Below are positions 1-40,090 of a stretch of DNA of 64,000 bases, one piece after another. This DNA comes from Tubiluchus corallicola. Taxonomy: Eukaryota; Priapulida; Priapulimorpha; Priapulimorphida; Tubiluchidae. Location of the stretch: assembly GCA_030141605.1 (NCBI GenBank), contig JAQGDQ010000019.1:808001-872000 (forward strand), given 5' to 3'. Every line of letters begins with the position of its first letter. Positions within the stretch are counted from its first letter, which is position 1. Both the position numbers and the translations under genes were made by a program. Under the pieces are notes generated by a model. It saw nothing but the letters and a program-made list of their open reading frames with translations, searched no databases and had not been told where the DNA came from.

Positions 1-28628
<28,628 letters not shown>

Positions 28629-29058
28629 CTTGCTGCGCCGCACTAATTACATCTATCAGATTCTTACTCCCACTTAATGACTTTGGTAATACATCCAATG
28701 AAATGTCTTATTAGCTCCTGTAAATGTCCAGTAACACCATTTACACATTTGTAAAGAAAACAATTTGCGGGGTTTAACGCTAAAAATGTGCGAACGTAAA
28801 TTCTGAAAACACCAACACCGTCCAACTTCTACAGAGAAAAATCTCTTGTTTTGCACTCCTCAAACAAAAGAGCATCCAATAAGTAAAATATTTGTGGCGT
28901 CGTGCTGCCATCTTTTGTTAGCTTGCGACAAAAAACTACAAAGAATAAAATTTGCCCTTTCGTAAGAAACAGTCTCTGTTATACTTAAAAAATACTATAA
29001 AATACTGCCTGGTATCAGTGAAATGTCCAATCTACTGCCTAACTGATATAACATTTTG
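28629..29058. promoter_or_regulatory. Probable Ena 5' UTR / promoter region
   Basis: Lies immediately upstream (minus-strand sense) of the proposed ATGAG exon and before the LINE relics. It includes short CpG-containing patches near 28630-28645 and 28890-28910. I cannot place a transcription start or core promoter element. Confidence 0.3.
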
Positions 29059-29327
29059 CCCGAAAAATTCTTTAATTTAGTTGTTGATTGTAAAACTAGG
29101 GGACTTAGTTTTCTTACGGAGGAGATTCTTAAACTAAAACTGTTTAAAGAACGGTCACGTCTTGACATTCGTAAAATTTTTAATGTTCATTTTCTGTGAG
29201 AGATATGAATGAATGGGATAATCTGCCTGCCATGGTCATTGCCGCACAAACCACAGTAAAATTTACATTCTTAATCGACAATTATTTTGCGGGAAAATAT
29301 GGAGTTTGTATGAGTGTACTCGCTTAA
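29059..29327 (+). pseudogene. CR1/Jockey-like LINE, C-terminal relic
   Basis: The frame from 29059 reads PEKFFNLVVDCKTRG, then KLFKERSRLDIRK. This is the family-wide C-terminal pattern of CR1/Jockey-type reverse transcriptase proteins (TRGHxxKLFKxRSRLDxRKxFF). After a frameshift near 29180 it continues as FSVRDMNEWDNLPAMV and FLIDNYFAG (consensus FSxRVxxxWNxLP...FKxxLD), ending at TAA. Only the last ~90 codons are present. It abuts the next LINE directly, so that LINE probably inserted into or beside it. Confidence 0.75.
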
Positions 29328-29339
29328 CTCCTAATCATC

Positions 29340-31693
29340 AGGGCCTAATTGAACTAATAGAAAACATGATGAGGGTTGTGCAAAGGAAGGAACAAATAAA
29401 TAGAATAAATAAAATTGTTAGGACAATTACAGTAAATGGAAAACTTAACCAGCAGTTGTTTTGGGAATTCAAAAAGGGCATCGATAAACCTAAAATGGAA
29501 GAAGCTATAGCAATGAGAGATAAACAAGGTGAGATCCAAGAGGATCCAGGAAAAATTAAGTTGATTTTTAAAAAATATTATGAAGAATTGCTAACTCCTA
29601 CTCAGACAGAGGATGAATATGAGCAAATGATAGAATCAAGGGTTGAACAAATTTTCAAACATGTTGAACAAATGGCAAGTGAGGAGGAAGTAAAAGAAAT
29701 TACTAACAGTGAAGTGAATGAAGCAGTTCGATCACTAAAAAATAAAAAGGCTCCAGACATGCAAGGATGGAAGAATGAAATGATCAAACAAGCAGGGAAG
29801 GGATTTATTGATAGTATAGCAGCAATGCTGAATGAAATAATGAAGCAAAAGAAAATACCGAAACAATGGGCCAAAATGAAAATAAAGTCAATTTATAAGG
29901 GAAAAGGCGACAAGAAAGAGATGAAAAATAGACGGGGGCTGTTCATAACAAATATTTTCAGTAAACTAATGGAAAAAGTGATCAAAAATAGAATAATAGT
30001 TAAATTTGAAGAAAACATATGAGTACATCAATGTGGCGGAAGAAAAAACAGAGGGGTCTATGACCATCTGTACACCTTGAGGGCAATGTTAGAGTATAAC
30101 AGGTTTTATAAAAATGAAGTGTACATAATTTTTGTGACATAGAAAAGTGTTTTGATAAGTTGTGGTTGAAAGATACATTGACAGAATTATGGAGGATGGG
30201 AATATCACCAGGAGAAATATTTATGATATATAAACTGAATGAAATTGCAGAAATAGTTATAGAAACACCATTGGGAAAAACAGACCAGATAGAAATAAAT
30301 GAAATAGTCCGACAGGGAACAGTGTTGGGACCATTACTATGTTGTGGTGCAATAAACCGGATTAATGAGATGGTGACAACAGGGACTGTAATGGGCAGGA
30401 ATATACATGTGGGTATGTTATTATTCATTGACGATATTGTCGGAATAGGACAAGAAACTATAATCAAGCAGATGATTAAAAATTGTCAAGAAATTGAAAG
30501 AACCAAAAGATTATCATTCAATATACAGAAAACACAATATATGAGAACTAACATGACACGAAAGAAAAGGATCCCAGAATTATGTGAGTCACTAAGGAAC
30601 GGAGAGGTTAAGGAAGTAGAGGAATACCAATATTTGGGAGATTGGATAAATACAAAAGGTAGTTATGAAATAATGTTTGGAAAACGAACCGGGAAAAACA
30701 AAATGATAATTAGTTACATCAATACAATAGGAGGTGAGCTGAAAGTGGGAGATTGCTCGATAGGGGTAAAACTAATGCTGTACGAGCTTCTTTCAGTGAG
30801 TGCAGTGCTAAATAGTTCTGAGACATGGTCAAATTTGACAACAACTGATTGGGAGAAATTAGAAATGATTCAAGCAAATGCTTTAAAAACATTATTTAAC
30901 CTTAGTGAATCAACGCCATACTGGGGATTAGTAACTGAAATAGGCATATGGCCTCTAAAACATAAAGTAAACTATAGGAGATTGATGTTCTATCGGAATT
31001 TATTGATTAGTAAACCAAAGAGATTAGCATCAGAGATACTCGAAATGCAAATAAACAGTATACACAAAAGGTCATGGTATAATGAAGTATTTGAGACTGC
31101 AAAAATATATACCATAGATGCTAATAAAGAAAGGGTGAAGGTCATGAAAAAGTCTGAATGGAAGAAAGAAATAAAGAATAAGATTGAACGTTGTATAAAG
31201 AGCGAATGTGCAGAAAAATGCAGGAGCAGCACTAAATTAAGATTTTTAAGGCATACCGAGTGGAAACGACAAAATTACATAGACACATGCAAGCCAGAAG
31301 AGGTTAAAGATATATTGAAAATAAGACTGAATATGATTAAAGTTAAGGGGAACTACAAGAATGAGTTTAAGGATCAGTTATTATGCCCAGTGTGTGAGGA
31401 AGATGATGACACTACTGAACATATGCTTAGATGTTACAGATATGGAGAATGGAAAAAAATTTTGAACTCAGAAGTATTAATGAACAGTGAAAAGGAAGGA
31501 TTGCTAGAAATTAGAAATCTAGTGAACGAATGTATGGAATACAGGATAAAGACAAATAAAGACATTAAACTTGGAAAAGACAAATAAAAGATCAGCGTTA
31601 AAGAAGAAGAGACTTTGCACCCTATAAAGGTGCCCGCCTCGGATAGGTGGAGAGAGTCGAGTATCGCAATCGCAATCGCAATCGCAATCGCAG
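29340..31693 (+). mobile_element. 5'-truncated, broken non-LTR retrotransposon (LINE)
   Basis: Reverse-transcriptase ORF in two pieces (to 30022 and from about 30120 to 31587). Motifs in order: LKNKKAPDMQGWKNE; SIYKGKGDKKEMKNRRG; motif A DIEKCFDKLW (about 30136-30165); motif B RQGTVLGPLL (about 30313); motif C FIDD (30424-30435); YQYLGDWI (about 30630); and a C-terminal CPVC...H...C finger (about 31384-31436). An in-frame TGA at 30020-30022 and a single-base deletion near 30135 break it. No endonuclease is visible, so it is 5'-truncated. The 3' end is a short untranslated stretch and an (ATCGCA)n tail at 31663-31693. I cannot assign the clade with confidence. Confidence 0.9.
31663..31693 (+). 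repeat. (ATCGCA)n tail at the LINE 3' end
   Basis: About five tandem ATCGCA hexamers directly after the LINE 3' untranslated region. Several LINE clades end in short tandem repeats instead of poly(A), so this most likely marks the true 3' terminus. Confidence 0.8.
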
Positions 31694-32167
31694 AGCCTAT
31701 TTCAAGGGGAGGAAGTGAGGATACTTCCCCGGGGCCTCACCCTCCAGGGGGCCTCGCGCCGAGATAACTTTTTTTTGCTTTATGCGAACATACTACGTCC
31801 TCTCTCCCTCTCTCTTGCCGCACGCGCCGTTTGCCTTGTGTGGCTCGGTGCGATGTTCAGCTTTCGGAATGTCTAACACCGGACGATTACCAAATTGCAA
31901 GATTGCTATTTGACAAGTATTAAGGACTGGTCTTGAGAATAAAGCAGTTTTTCTTTCACTTGTTCTTTCCTTTAACAACTGTATAACTCAATATTTTCTC
32001 TTGGAAAATGCTTCTCCGGCGTTCTAGCAGTTCAAAAATTTTCTGGGCGCCAACCATGGTGGTGCCCCTCCCGGGCATCCCCCAGTGCTTTCGCCCCCCC
32101 CCCCCCCCCCCAAGGGGCCTCACACGCCCCACTTCCCCGGGCCTCGCTTTGGCTGAAATAGGCCCTG
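31691..32167. mobile_element. GC-rich hAT-like MITE with 14-bp inverted ends
   Basis: The left end CAGAGCCTATTTCA (31691-31704) matches the reverse complement of the right end (32154-32167, reading CAGGGCCTATTTCA) at 13 of 14 bases. Subterminal GC-rich arms share CTTCCCCGGG and GGGGCCTC in inverted order. The right arm contains a C run of about 18-20 bases near 32094. CAG termini suggest hAT. The flanking octamers (CGCAATCG, GTAATCAT) match only weakly, so target duplication is not demonstrated. The short open frames inside have no recognisable domain. Confidence 0.6.
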
Positions 32168-34314
32168 GTAATCATAACAGTATAACGGTATAACAGCATA
32201 ATATTATATTACATAATATTGGACAAAATTCCTAGGCATTTTATTATAACGCCTATATATTTCGGAAAAGTTTAAATGCATATTTTTGCTGTGCCTTTAC
32301 CATTTTTCACCTAGACGTTCTGTATAACAGCTAGGGTCTGTATAGAATGCGTAAAGTGACTTTGGCAAAGAGTAAAACGAACGTAATTTGGGTTCTGTTT
32401 TTCCTAGATATTTTTCCTAGATATTTTATGCATTAGCATTATCTAGGCATTGTATGGAATACATAAAATGCATGACTGTACTAAACTAACCAAGCTGTCC
32501 AAATGCAGTTGCAGGCATGTTGAAGCGTGACTTAGTTTAAATTCACGCATTCCCTAAAACATTACTGGCACTATATAAAATCTAAGCATTACGCATTTAC
32601 TTTGCTAATAATAAATAATTTATCTAGCAAAAGTGTAGAATCAATTGTTTTAGACATTTTATCTTGCTTGTTTTGGCGCTCCATGAAATGCCTATAGACA
32701 TACTATAGAATACACCCAGTGTCACACATTGTCTGTAACGTAATAACTGATGGCAGCCTTAACGATGGCACAAACCCATAGTTAATTAAATTTTGGTACT
32801 AAACTTGAAAGTCAGTGTAGGAAAATCCGCCGTTTTCCGAATTAGTAGAATTAATAATCAGAAAATACACGTATAAAACTAAAATATTTAAAATCCTTTT
32901 TCAGAATTGTAATAGCGGACCGCGTGAAAACGCTGCTTAAACTTGCCCTATGTGCACTGCCTGGCTTCCATGTCGACTTCGTTTGATTTAGATCGCTTGT
33001 TTGCGTGTATAGCCATGGATTTTAAGTTTAGTTAACAACTCGTCTACAAAAATTATTACGTGTCACCAGTTTCTTAGCAAGTACTTGAGAAAGCAGGTCC
33101 GTCTGTTTTTTAGCTGGCTTTTTCCACACATAAAAAGGCCTATATTCTACATAATACTAGATGATTTAATGATTTGATTTAAACTATTTTCTTGTGCTTT
33201 AAAATGCTGTAATTGTGCTTGAAATTATGGCTTTAATTAAAATTGCGATCACCTAAATGGACATTGTTTTAAATAAAATAAATGTATTGTTATTGTGGCC
33301 GCATTTTACACAATTCGTCACTGTTTTTCTAATGATTATTCTTTGATTAGTTTGTTTCCACAGCGCAATTAATACAAGTCACAGGAAGAGCAAGTCAATC
33401 AATTTCCACTCAGATTTAAGCGTATTGTAACATTTCATAATGCGATAGAATTAAAGGTGAAGATAATATCTTCAGTGCACAACCAGGTTAGTAGCACCAT
33501 TTAGGCGCTCTCTCCCGCTAAGCTATTTAACAAACTGATTATTTTTTTTCTTAATAAATTCCAACACATTTTCCGATAGACAGGAAATGTTAAAAAAATG
33601 GAAAACAGCCATGTCCGGATTGGCCATTAAGACATTTGGGCAATGCTCGGTGGGTTGAGGCCGTGGTTAAAAAATGGGCCGCTTGGTTGAATAAAAAGAA
33701 TGCTGAAAAAATTGTCACACAGAACTCCTATCACCACCCGCGAGGAATCCCCGCTGAATATCAGATGCTCGCCTTGATGCGTCAAGCAGCGTCATTATAA
33801 TTATTGAGCAGTGGAAGTATAGCTACAATAGCCTACGTCTGAGCCGCTGCTGCATGTTGTGGTACATAAAGAAAAGTGACTTGGGGAAAAAGGCCTTGTC
33901 GTCTAGATATTAGTACAGATATTAGTACAAATGTATGTGTACAGGTTGTAGGCCAGAGCGGGTTATTGTACTATACACCGTTCTGTTGTAGACTAGATCA
34001 TCTCCCAATCTTACTCAAGCAGAGGGACTAGGCAACAGTTAGCAGGGGTATATAAATTTCATGGTTTTTTATTTTTATCATGGGCGATAATTACAGAAAC
34101 CGCCCAAAACGGTGGAAAGTTTACTAAAGCAAAAGATATATCCGGGATCCTCTTTAAGAACCGATATTAGATTTGCACATACGAGGAATAACAGCGAGAG
34201 CTCTAAAATAGCGGAAGGTATTTAGAAAGTTAAATGGTTTTATTTAGGAAGAATGTGCCCTAGACCACTACACCACCATTCACTAGCGTTCAAGACAGCC
34301 TAACGTGCCAAAAT
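32168..34314. other. Intergenic: no gene recognised
   Basis: About 2.1 kb, AT-rich apart from a GC-richer patch at about 33600-33680 and 33730-33790. It holds one SINE tail (32761-32815). Nothing else is supportable. Confidence 0.5.
32761..32815 (-). mobile_element. SINE copy 1 (tail portion only)
   Basis: Contains ACAAACCCATAGTTAATTAA and TTTTGGTACTAAACTTGAAA, the same body sequence found in the copies at 34315, 38851 and 39950. The tRNA-like head is missing. Confidence 0.6.
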
Positions 34315-34470
34315 TATTATTGATAATGTTAGTAACAGTACAAACCCACGATCTATTAAATTTTGAACCATGGGAAATACAAAAAAGTTCGAGTACAGCT
34401 TAGATTTGAACCAGGAATCTTCGACTTACAAGAAAGACACCTTACATGTAAAACGCATTAATTACTGACA
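34315..34470 (-). mobile_element. SINE copy 2, tRNA-related
   Basis: On the minus strand the head carries a B-box-like GGTTCAAATCT (about 34402-34412), preceded by CGAAGATTCCT. The body (ACAAACCCACGATCTATTAA, TTTTGAACCATGGGAAATAC) matches the other copies. Divergence from them is substantial, so this is an old insertion. Confidence 0.65.
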
Positions 34471-35556
34471 TTTCTGACTTTCAATTATTATTATTAATGG
34501 AATAAAAATTAATCTAAATAGTTAGAGTTATGACACAACTATGAGATGTCTAATATTTAAGCTGATGATTTGGTTTGGCAATAAAACTGGTTGTAAAGGA
34601 TGAACTTTCAACTGCCTTGATTGCTAAGGGATACGGTGTTTAATGATCTAAGATGATGCATCCATGGACTCAGAAGCTGCAGCGATGAAACTTACGTAGG
34701 TTTTATAGGATATTCTTTTCATGAATGTGGTGATATAATAGGTGCTGACTTGTCGGCCAAATAAGAGAAAACGCATTTCATTTAGCAGGCCCTTAACCTG
34801 CTGAGAGGTACTATAATGCTCAAACTGTACACTCTGATTTCTGGCGAAAATAATAATAATGTTTTACCGTCAGTACAATAGTCTTGCACTATTTGCTGTC
34901 AAGATAACGTAAATGTTCAAAAGTTGCGTTATACTGCACTGACCCTCCACAATATAACCCCAATTACTAAAACAGCAAACATTGTATATGAGCAAAATAA
35001 AGAAGCTTAATCTAGTTTAAATTTATAATAGTTTTTTGCTCTCAATTGATTAGTCACGACTGAGCTTGAGAACATCTCACCTAGAGTGCCTGCTTCTTCA
35101 CATTAACTTGTGGATTCATTTCTTTACCCGAGTTGCACTACAGACCTAAAATTAGTGAGACAATAGAGGATTTTTCTGCTGGCAAAACATGTATAGACTC
35201 TCAAAGACTGCATGGGGATGTAGATTCGACAATATTTCGAAATAAACTTCTGTAAATAATATAAATTGTCAACTTGAAAAACAAATGTACACAATATAAT
35301 ATTATCAACACTGTTTAGTAGCGCTAATATGAAAACTAACGTGCCAGTTGGCTTGCTTCGTAACGTAACGTAAAACGTCACGTAACGTCCGATCTTAACG
35401 TCGATGTGGTCGTGAAGAAAGAGATAAAAAGTTTTGCAAACACAGGCAGAAAGTTTCTGGCAATGCCCACGACGGATTGGCAACGGATGAAAAGTCGGAA
35501 AAAGTGGAAATTTTAACGAACAGTGTTTTGTACTGTTTATTGAACGAGAACGTAAA

Positions 35557-36232
35557 ATGGCATTCACATTTATTGTCTATCAGCTTTTAGGTATGATTAT
35601 TCTGGGACAACTATTCTCAGGTTAGGAGTTTACATCAAAGTTAATCTTGATCTGACGGGGTTCCAAGTAGTGAAGTACTACACCAACAAGCCTTATGTAA
35701 TCGCATTGGATCTTTGGTTGTTGTCTTAGGGTTCTTGCTGCACAGCCAAATTCAGCGTATTCTTGTTATAAGTTTTATTCATCATCTTCATTGCCAGCTG
35801 AGTTCAGTCGCAGCAGGAATCTCAACATATATTTTTAAAGGCAAATTATTTGACTCGTTTAAAGGTGGAATAGACAATGCTATTACAAATTTTGAGAAGA
35901 AGGGTTCTAAACATGCTACACAAGCTATGAACGACATGCAAACCCATCTCAAATGCTATGGGTCCTACAATTAAACAACTGGCTTTCTACAGATAATGTA
36001 TACTACCGGGTACAATGCAAGTGCCCACGAGCTGCTGCGAATCATCCGAAAAGTCACACATGCATTCACACCAACTTGAACCCGGTGGAATATTTACATT
36101 GGTTTTTGCCATACAAAAGTTGTTGATACTGATGGCGCTACTGGATTTGCCTTTATACAGCTGTTTGGATTAATCTTGACCTGCTGTTTGGCTAAGAGCA
36201 TTAGTAACAAAAAATCCAAAAGTGTTTCCTAA
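35557..36232 (+). pseudogene. Tetraspanin processed pseudogene
   Basis: Remnants in several frames follow tetraspanin order. TM1 end and small loop: GVYIKVNLDLTGFQ. TM2: GSLVVVLGF then CCTAKFSVFLL. TM3 and large-loop start: SSVAAGISTYIFKGKLFDSF, GGIDNAITNFEKKGSKHATQ and MQTHLKCYGSYN. Large-loop VPTSCCESSEK. TM4 and tail: DTDGATGFAFIQLFGLILTC and LAKSISNKKSKSVS, then stop. The hallmark CCG is CYG. At least four frameshifts or stops are present. The transmembrane-to-tail sequence is contiguous with no introns, and an A9 run at 36344-36352 may be a decayed poly(A) tail, so it is a retrocopy. Tetraspanins organise membrane microdomains; this copy cannot encode one. Confidence 0.85.
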
Positions 36233-36352
36233 GTTTAGCATCTTCAGATGTTCATCAAGTGCCTTGTAGGTGGCAGCATTCTTATACAGAAGATAGCAAT
36301 ATTCTGCCACTGGATGACCTAATGATCTTAGGCAAAGTTTAGTAAAAAAAAA

Positions 36353-38850
36353 TTATGCATGCATAATTTTAAATCTCAACGTTAAATTAAAATTTTCAGT
36401 CAGAAATTTTCTGTGTGCCATGCCTTTTAACCATGTAGATATTTTGAATGAAATTTTTGTGCGTGAATTTGATCCACTTTTTCATACAGTTGGTGCTGCT
36501 TAATAAACTCACTTTGGGATCTAAGTGAGTTGACCTAGTTAACGGTTGGCACCGCTTAATAGGCTCACTTTGGGATGTAAATCAGTTGACCTAATTAACT
36601 GACTGAATCTATTAGCTAACGGGTGTAGTATTACTAGTACAGAACTATGTGTCATCACTATTCAACTTAACATGCATGCACTGCAAAGCCTGTGAGAGCT
36701 TTAAATGTTACTTTGTTACACTTATGCTCTATTTTTCAAAATTAACACTAAGCTCTTAGTTGCTGTATGATGTTTACACTTGTAAAGTGTCAAGCAATGC
36801 TGGTATATTACTGCTGCTGCATCGGTGGCATAACAGTAATTGTTTATTTATTAAACGTGCAGTGAATTGCAGCAAGAGCTTCAAAAGGAAACCGCTAGGC
36901 ATGTGATTAAAAGCTGTTAAATTCCATAAATTGTTAGGCAACAAGGTTAATTTAATAGGATGAGCGGGTGACAGATTCAAAGCAAAAACGTATTAGTGCA
37001 TGATAAACCATACCTGCGCAAAACTGCACTTAACATGATTGTTTCTTCTCACATTATAGTGAACAAAAGCAAAATAAAGATGACATAAAAGTAATAAAAA
37101 CTCTTTTATTACACACAAATGTCTAATTTCAAGTACGTAATGCAAAAATATTGAGTCAGTTATGTGGAGTTACTCGAGTCAATTACCAGCAGTTTTTATA
37201 TACATTTGAATAGAAGCAGACTGTACCAGATGTTTTTGAGTCAATTAAGCGACTGGAGCTATTAACCGTGAGTCTAAATACATGGCACCATCCGTGTTTC
37301 TGGTTTAAATTTTTTTTTTCCTAGATGTTGTCTTGGCTTAAACCTTAAATGCTTATATTAATTTTTACCTGATAATATTAGAATAGTATCTAAATGAACA
37401 AAATGTAATCTAAAACTTGAATGCTATAAGTAATCAAAATACATGTGTAAAATTGCAATTTTCTCATCTGAGCATGTTAAGGTTCCGTGTAATTTTAATT
37501 TACAGTTTATGTTCCAGTTACTCCATTCACTTGATAGTGGACATTTCCATTTCTAGTCCTTTTCTTCCTATATTAGTTTCTGTGCTATTACGTTTTCCTA
37601 CCTTCTGGTTTTTAAGCTAGGGTTTTTGCATCTATGTGGTGATTACTTTTAGGTTATAAAAACTCTTAACTTAAATTAGGTAATCAAAGCTCTGTCGCTA
37701 GACTGTAGCATAAAAATTAGGAGTGTATATTACCTGGGGCCAGCTGCAAAAAAATTTTAACCGAAAGTTAGCCTTAGAAAAACTTGGCAACGTCCTCGCG
37801 GTCTAAGTGATTAAAAGAACTTAATGCTAATGTACAGATTTGTGAGAGCCATAAAATTTTATTTACCTTTTTTGTTTCTTTTATGAAAATTTCATTGAAA
37901 TTGACAGAAGTAATGTAAGATTTACGTCTGTGCTATGTAAGTTCTCAGGTGAACAGGTAGAAAATTGGTAACATAGAAATTGAATAGTGAATGTGCTGTG
38001 TCTATTTGTTCTTACTCTAATTATGCAAAGCAAACATCACTTCTATTAGATCAAAACTTTGCAAACTGTGAATCATAAAAATGGGCTTTTAATTGAACAA
38101 GTTTTATTTTTATATGCATTTCTTGAAATGTGAAATAACTATAATTAACTAGCATTTTATATCCATTGACATTTTTATTGCAGAATAAGCTCGATCCAGA
38201 AGGAGCGTGCAACAGTGACTGCATTGTATGAGTATCAACATAGCTAATTGTACCAGGATAAGGATGGACTTTTAATTGATTTAAAGCACTTCTTGATGTA
38301 ACATTCACGCCAAAGATTTACATGGATGAGTCTAGTCATATAAATGCCAAAGAAATGTAATAGTAGCATGTGGCTCAAGAGGTGAGAAGCTAGTTATTGT
38401 GGGCTCAGTAACATCTTTAGTTATGATGCGGCACTTCCTCACCAATCACAGACATATTCAAATGGAAGCAAGATTTTCTCCTAATAGGAATTTTAGAAGG
38501 CAAGTGATTTTTTTGGCAACTATTGAGAACTGTGACATTATCCTAAATGCTTCTCTTTCTGTAAGGCATATAGTTAATTTGTAAACTGTATTATACATTT
38601 TCTCATTGAGATTTTGTTCTTTTTATTGGTTGTGTTTAGTATGAGTTGTGTCCATACTACGCAACAAGCAAACTTGACTAAAAATATCAATTTAGTTCAT
38701 ACTGCAATGCTGGTACACTATTTTTACACGAATCTATGTACAAAAGTATGAAAAGTGATTGGTTCCTCAAAATTTGCATCATATCTAATGTGCCAAATTT
38801 AAACTAAATTTCGATCCCTCTTAATTCTTGTAATCTCATTGTCAAGATTA
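36353..38850. other. Intergenic: no gene recognised
   Basis: About 2.5 kb of mostly AT-rich sequence. Around 38350-38580 a plus-strand frame (VIVACGSRGEKLVIVGSV, then ASLSVRH) looks coding-like and is preceded in another frame by IYMDESSHINAKEM. This may be a decayed transposase or retrocopy, but I cannot identify it. Confidence 0.4.
36490..36600. repeat. Diverged tandem duplication, about 57-bp unit
   Basis: Two copies sharing GCTTAATA, CTCACTTTGGGAT and AGTTGACCTA (first about 36490-36545, second about 36546-36600), with several substitutions. Confidence 0.75.
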
Positions 38851-38985
38851 ATAATGTTATAAACCCATCATTAATTAAACTTTATACCAAAACTTTTAAT
38901 ACAGGAAATGTGAAGAAGTGGGATGCAGCCTGGATTTGAACCAGAAACCTACTGCTTACATTGCCTACTGACTTAGATAGGATAG
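38851..38985 (-). mobile_element. SINE copy 3, tRNA-related
   Basis: Minus-strand B-box-like GGTTCAAATCC (about 38930-38942), with the body AATGTTATAAACCCATCATT, AATTAAACTTTATACCAAAA and ACAGGAAATGTGAA. It is the reverse complement of the plus-strand copy at 39950-40090. Confidence 0.7.
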
Positions 38986-39949
38986 TTATCGAAACAAAGA
39001 TTTGAAACTGATACCAAAACCGAATTTTTTTGCCAAAAGCCGAATTGGTACCAAACTGAAGTAGAAATGAAATAAAAGTGAAAATAGGTATGAAAACTGA
39101 AATGCCTTTTGAAAACTAATCAGTTAGAAGAAGAAACGAGATGTTTTAAAAAAAACTGTTGAGATTCTAAAAACTGTGCTGCATGCATCAAAGCAAGTAA
39201 ATCTTTAATGACAAAATACAAATTTTATTATTATGCAAAAAAACCCCCAGCAAACTTGCTGCAGTGGTGGCGCAAAGCATAAACTCTTTGGGAAAACAAT
39301 TCAAATTCATTACAGGGACCTAAAAATTACTACCCGCAATCAAAAAATTTTCGATCTCAATTGCTATGGATATAGTCTACTGTGTCTGTAGACAGTATAG
39401 GGTACACTGCAAACAAGTGAAGATATGGTTGACGATTTTCGGTACCATCTGCATTTATTTAAGTAAGACAAATTTTTCTCTTCAGTAATTGGAATTACAT
39501 AGAGACACATAAAATTAATCATAATGTTTTGTGAATTTAGCTTTTTTTCTGGTAAGATATTTCTGTATGTTACTCCATAATTTTTTGCATATTGTAAATT
39601 GAAAATTTCGGTAACGTAATATATTCGGCTACCATTATATAGTAATTATCTGGAAATCTGAACCGCATCCAGCACCTTAAACGTCTGTGGACCAAACCGA
39701 AATTATCCTTTCGTCAGTTCATCTCTTGTAACTGGCCAGTCGCATTCAGCGTTGCCAATGTTAAACCACTCACACTAGAGTATTGATTCTAACTAATTGG
39801 ATTAATATTTTTTTATTTTGATTAATTTTGAGCCAGAAATAGTTAATCTAATTAGTTAGAATCACTCTAGAATGAGCGATCTAACTTTGGAGATTCTGAA
39901 TTTGTTTGGCCAGCTATAAGGCATGAAATTGGCCTGCCTTTAAAACCAA

Positions 39950-40090
39950 TAGGAGATGTGGTAGCTTAATGGTCTAACATGTCTGCATTGTTAGCAGAAG
40001 GTTCCTGGTGAATCCCAGCTTTTTCACATTTCCTGTCTTTTAAGTTTGGTAACCAAATTTAATTGAGGATTTGTAATATCATTAAATCCC
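39950..40090 (+). mobile_element. SINE copy 4, tRNA-related
   Basis: The best-preserved head: A-box-like TGGTAGCTTAATGGTCTAAC, then a B-box-like GGTTCCTGGTGAATCC, spaced as in a tRNA-derived RNA polymerase III promoter. The body reads CACATTTCCTGTCTTTTAAG and TTTGGTAACCAAATTTAATT, ending in an ATTTGTAATATCATTAAATC-type tail. The head is too degenerate to be a functional tRNA. Confidence 0.75.

Noticed and set aside
30000-30467. Minus-strand 155-codon frame
   Set aside because: Antisense shadow of the LINE reverse transcriptase.
31663-31693. Possible CRISPR-like repeat (regular short repeats)
   Set aside because: Six-base units without spacers at the end of a LINE in a eukaryotic genome; a LINE tail explains it.
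33600-33680. GC-richer patch (GGCAATGCTCGGTGGGTTG) that resembles transposon sequence
   Set aside because: No inverted ends, duplication or second copy in the window.
35124-35567. Minus-strand 147-codon frame
   Set aside because: No recognisable motif, domain or exon boundary; the length is plausible by chance in this composition.
39950-40025. Possible functional tRNA gene
   Set aside because: A- and B-box-like sequences are present, but the cloverleaf pairing is poor and the same body follows in other copies, so it is a SINE.
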